DNA of 64,000 nt from Massilia rhizosphaerae (lineage in GTDB: Bacteria > Pseudomonadota > Gammaproteobacteria > Burkholderiales > Burkholderiaceae_D), in assembly GCF_016093545.1 (NCBI RefSeq), contig NZ_JADKYX010000003.1, positions 1 through 64,000 on the forward strand, given 5' to 3'. The position numbers and the translations under genes were made by a program. Position 1 is the first letter of the stretch. The number at the start of each line of letters is the position of its first letter. Positions 62,561 through 64,000 of this stretch are shown here, piece after piece. The notes beneath the pieces were generated by a model that was not told where the DNA came from, did no database searches, and was given only the letters and a program-made list of their open reading frames with translations.

Positions 62561-62653
62561 GGTGGGCGCGGGGCGCCCACCCTACGTCTCTTCACCGCCG
62601 CCGTGTGGCGGTTCCGCAGAGAGCAACCGTAGGATGGGCGGCCCTCCGCCCAC
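62561..62653. repeat. GTAGGGTGGGC paired-hairpin repeat with inserted gene-tail copy
   Basis: The first hairpin is GGTGGGCGC (62561-62569), GGG, GCGCCCACC (62573-62581), followed by CTACG. The second is the inverted partner, CGTAGGATGGGCGG through CCGCCCACC (62628-62653). Between the partners sits a near copy of the 3' end of the upstream permease gene. It is the same family as 28248-28311, but the partners are separated by about 40 bp of duplicated coding sequence. Confidence 0.65.
62588..62632 (+). pseudogene. Duplicated tail of the ABC permease gene
   Basis: This stretch reads LFTAAVWRFRREQP and stop, against LLFTVAAVWRFRREQA and stop at the real gene end (62509-62555). The DNA is near-identical apart from one missing codon and changes near the stop. 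It has no start and cannot be expressed alone. It is either a partial duplication tied to the hairpin repeat, or the remnant of a deleted second permease gene. Confidence 0.65.
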
Positions 62654-62662
62654 CATGCATCT

Positions 62663-64000
<1,338 letters not shown>

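Overview
The window reads as a contiguous piece of a GC-rich betaproteobacterial chromosome, most likely an Oxalobacteraceae genus such as Massilia, Telluria or Duganella. This is inferred from gene content and order: gshB–EIIA(Man)–ptsH–ptsI, metX–metW, mreBCD–mrdA–rodA–rlpA opposite gatCAB, rsmB–DUF4390–ntrY–ntrX, and a DUF3567 gene. No rRNA, tRNA or CRISPR array was seen. Because the DNA is GC-rich, many very long open frames lie antisense or out of frame to real genes, and these were left out.

Layout. 1-350: 3' end of an IS481-type insertion sequence. 373-8458: housekeeping genes: a methyltransferase (minus), glutathione synthetase, a regulatory PTS phosphorelay (EIIA-Man, HPr, EI), MetX/MetW, an M48 peptidase and an RluA-type pseudouridine synthase. 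8465-13675 (minus): a 1736-aa protein made almost entirely of Ig-like repeats. 13786-19109: exonuclease III (minus), a MEDS/PAS sensor module open in frame into PyrE, then a tightly coupled trio: a two-helix membrane protein, an Lgt-like membrane protein with altered catalytic positions, and a radical SAM enzyme resembling archaeal tetraether-lipid synthase. 19063-22495: an SPFH/flotillin-like protein and a divergent GST/TetR pair. 22648-26462: a four-gene YIP1/MacAB-like transport operon. 26463-26698: a small mobile-looking inverted-repeat element. 26752-37414: gatCAB (minus) and the rod-shape operon (plus). 37432-41737: an AT-richer patch with an orphan membrane protein and a TonB-dependent receptor. 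41926-44927: an lpxD-like gene, an AraC regulator and an EamA transporter. 44946-51596 (minus): an eight-gene run, argS, FtsN-like SPOR, dsbA, SDR, birA, coaX, SPOR and an NTF2-like gene. 51779-57465: rsmB, DUF4390, an NtrY-like kinase, a short NtrX-like regulator and a CobW-like fragment. 57639-62555: DUF3567, a class II amidotransferase, an EAL-HDOD protein and an ABC-2 exporter. 62663-64000 (minus): the C-terminal part of MetH, cut by the window edge.

How the genes fit together. Most of the window is core metabolism and envelope biogenesis. metX, metW and metH all serve methionine synthesis. gatCAB and argS serve aminoacyl-tRNA formation. mreBCD, mrdA, rodA, rlpA and the two SPOR proteins serve wall elongation and division. 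The least ordinary parts are the Lgt-like/radical SAM trio behind pyrE, the in-frame sensor–PyrE junction, the Ig-repeat giant with its four-codon leader frame, the AAA+-less NtrX, and several families of intergenic palindromes. These palindromes are GTAGGGTGGGC paired hairpins, GGGGTCAGAGCAC inverted clusters, a 119-bp imperfect palindrome and a GTGTATAAAG repeat pair. One paired hairpin sits between two copies of an ABC permease gene tail.
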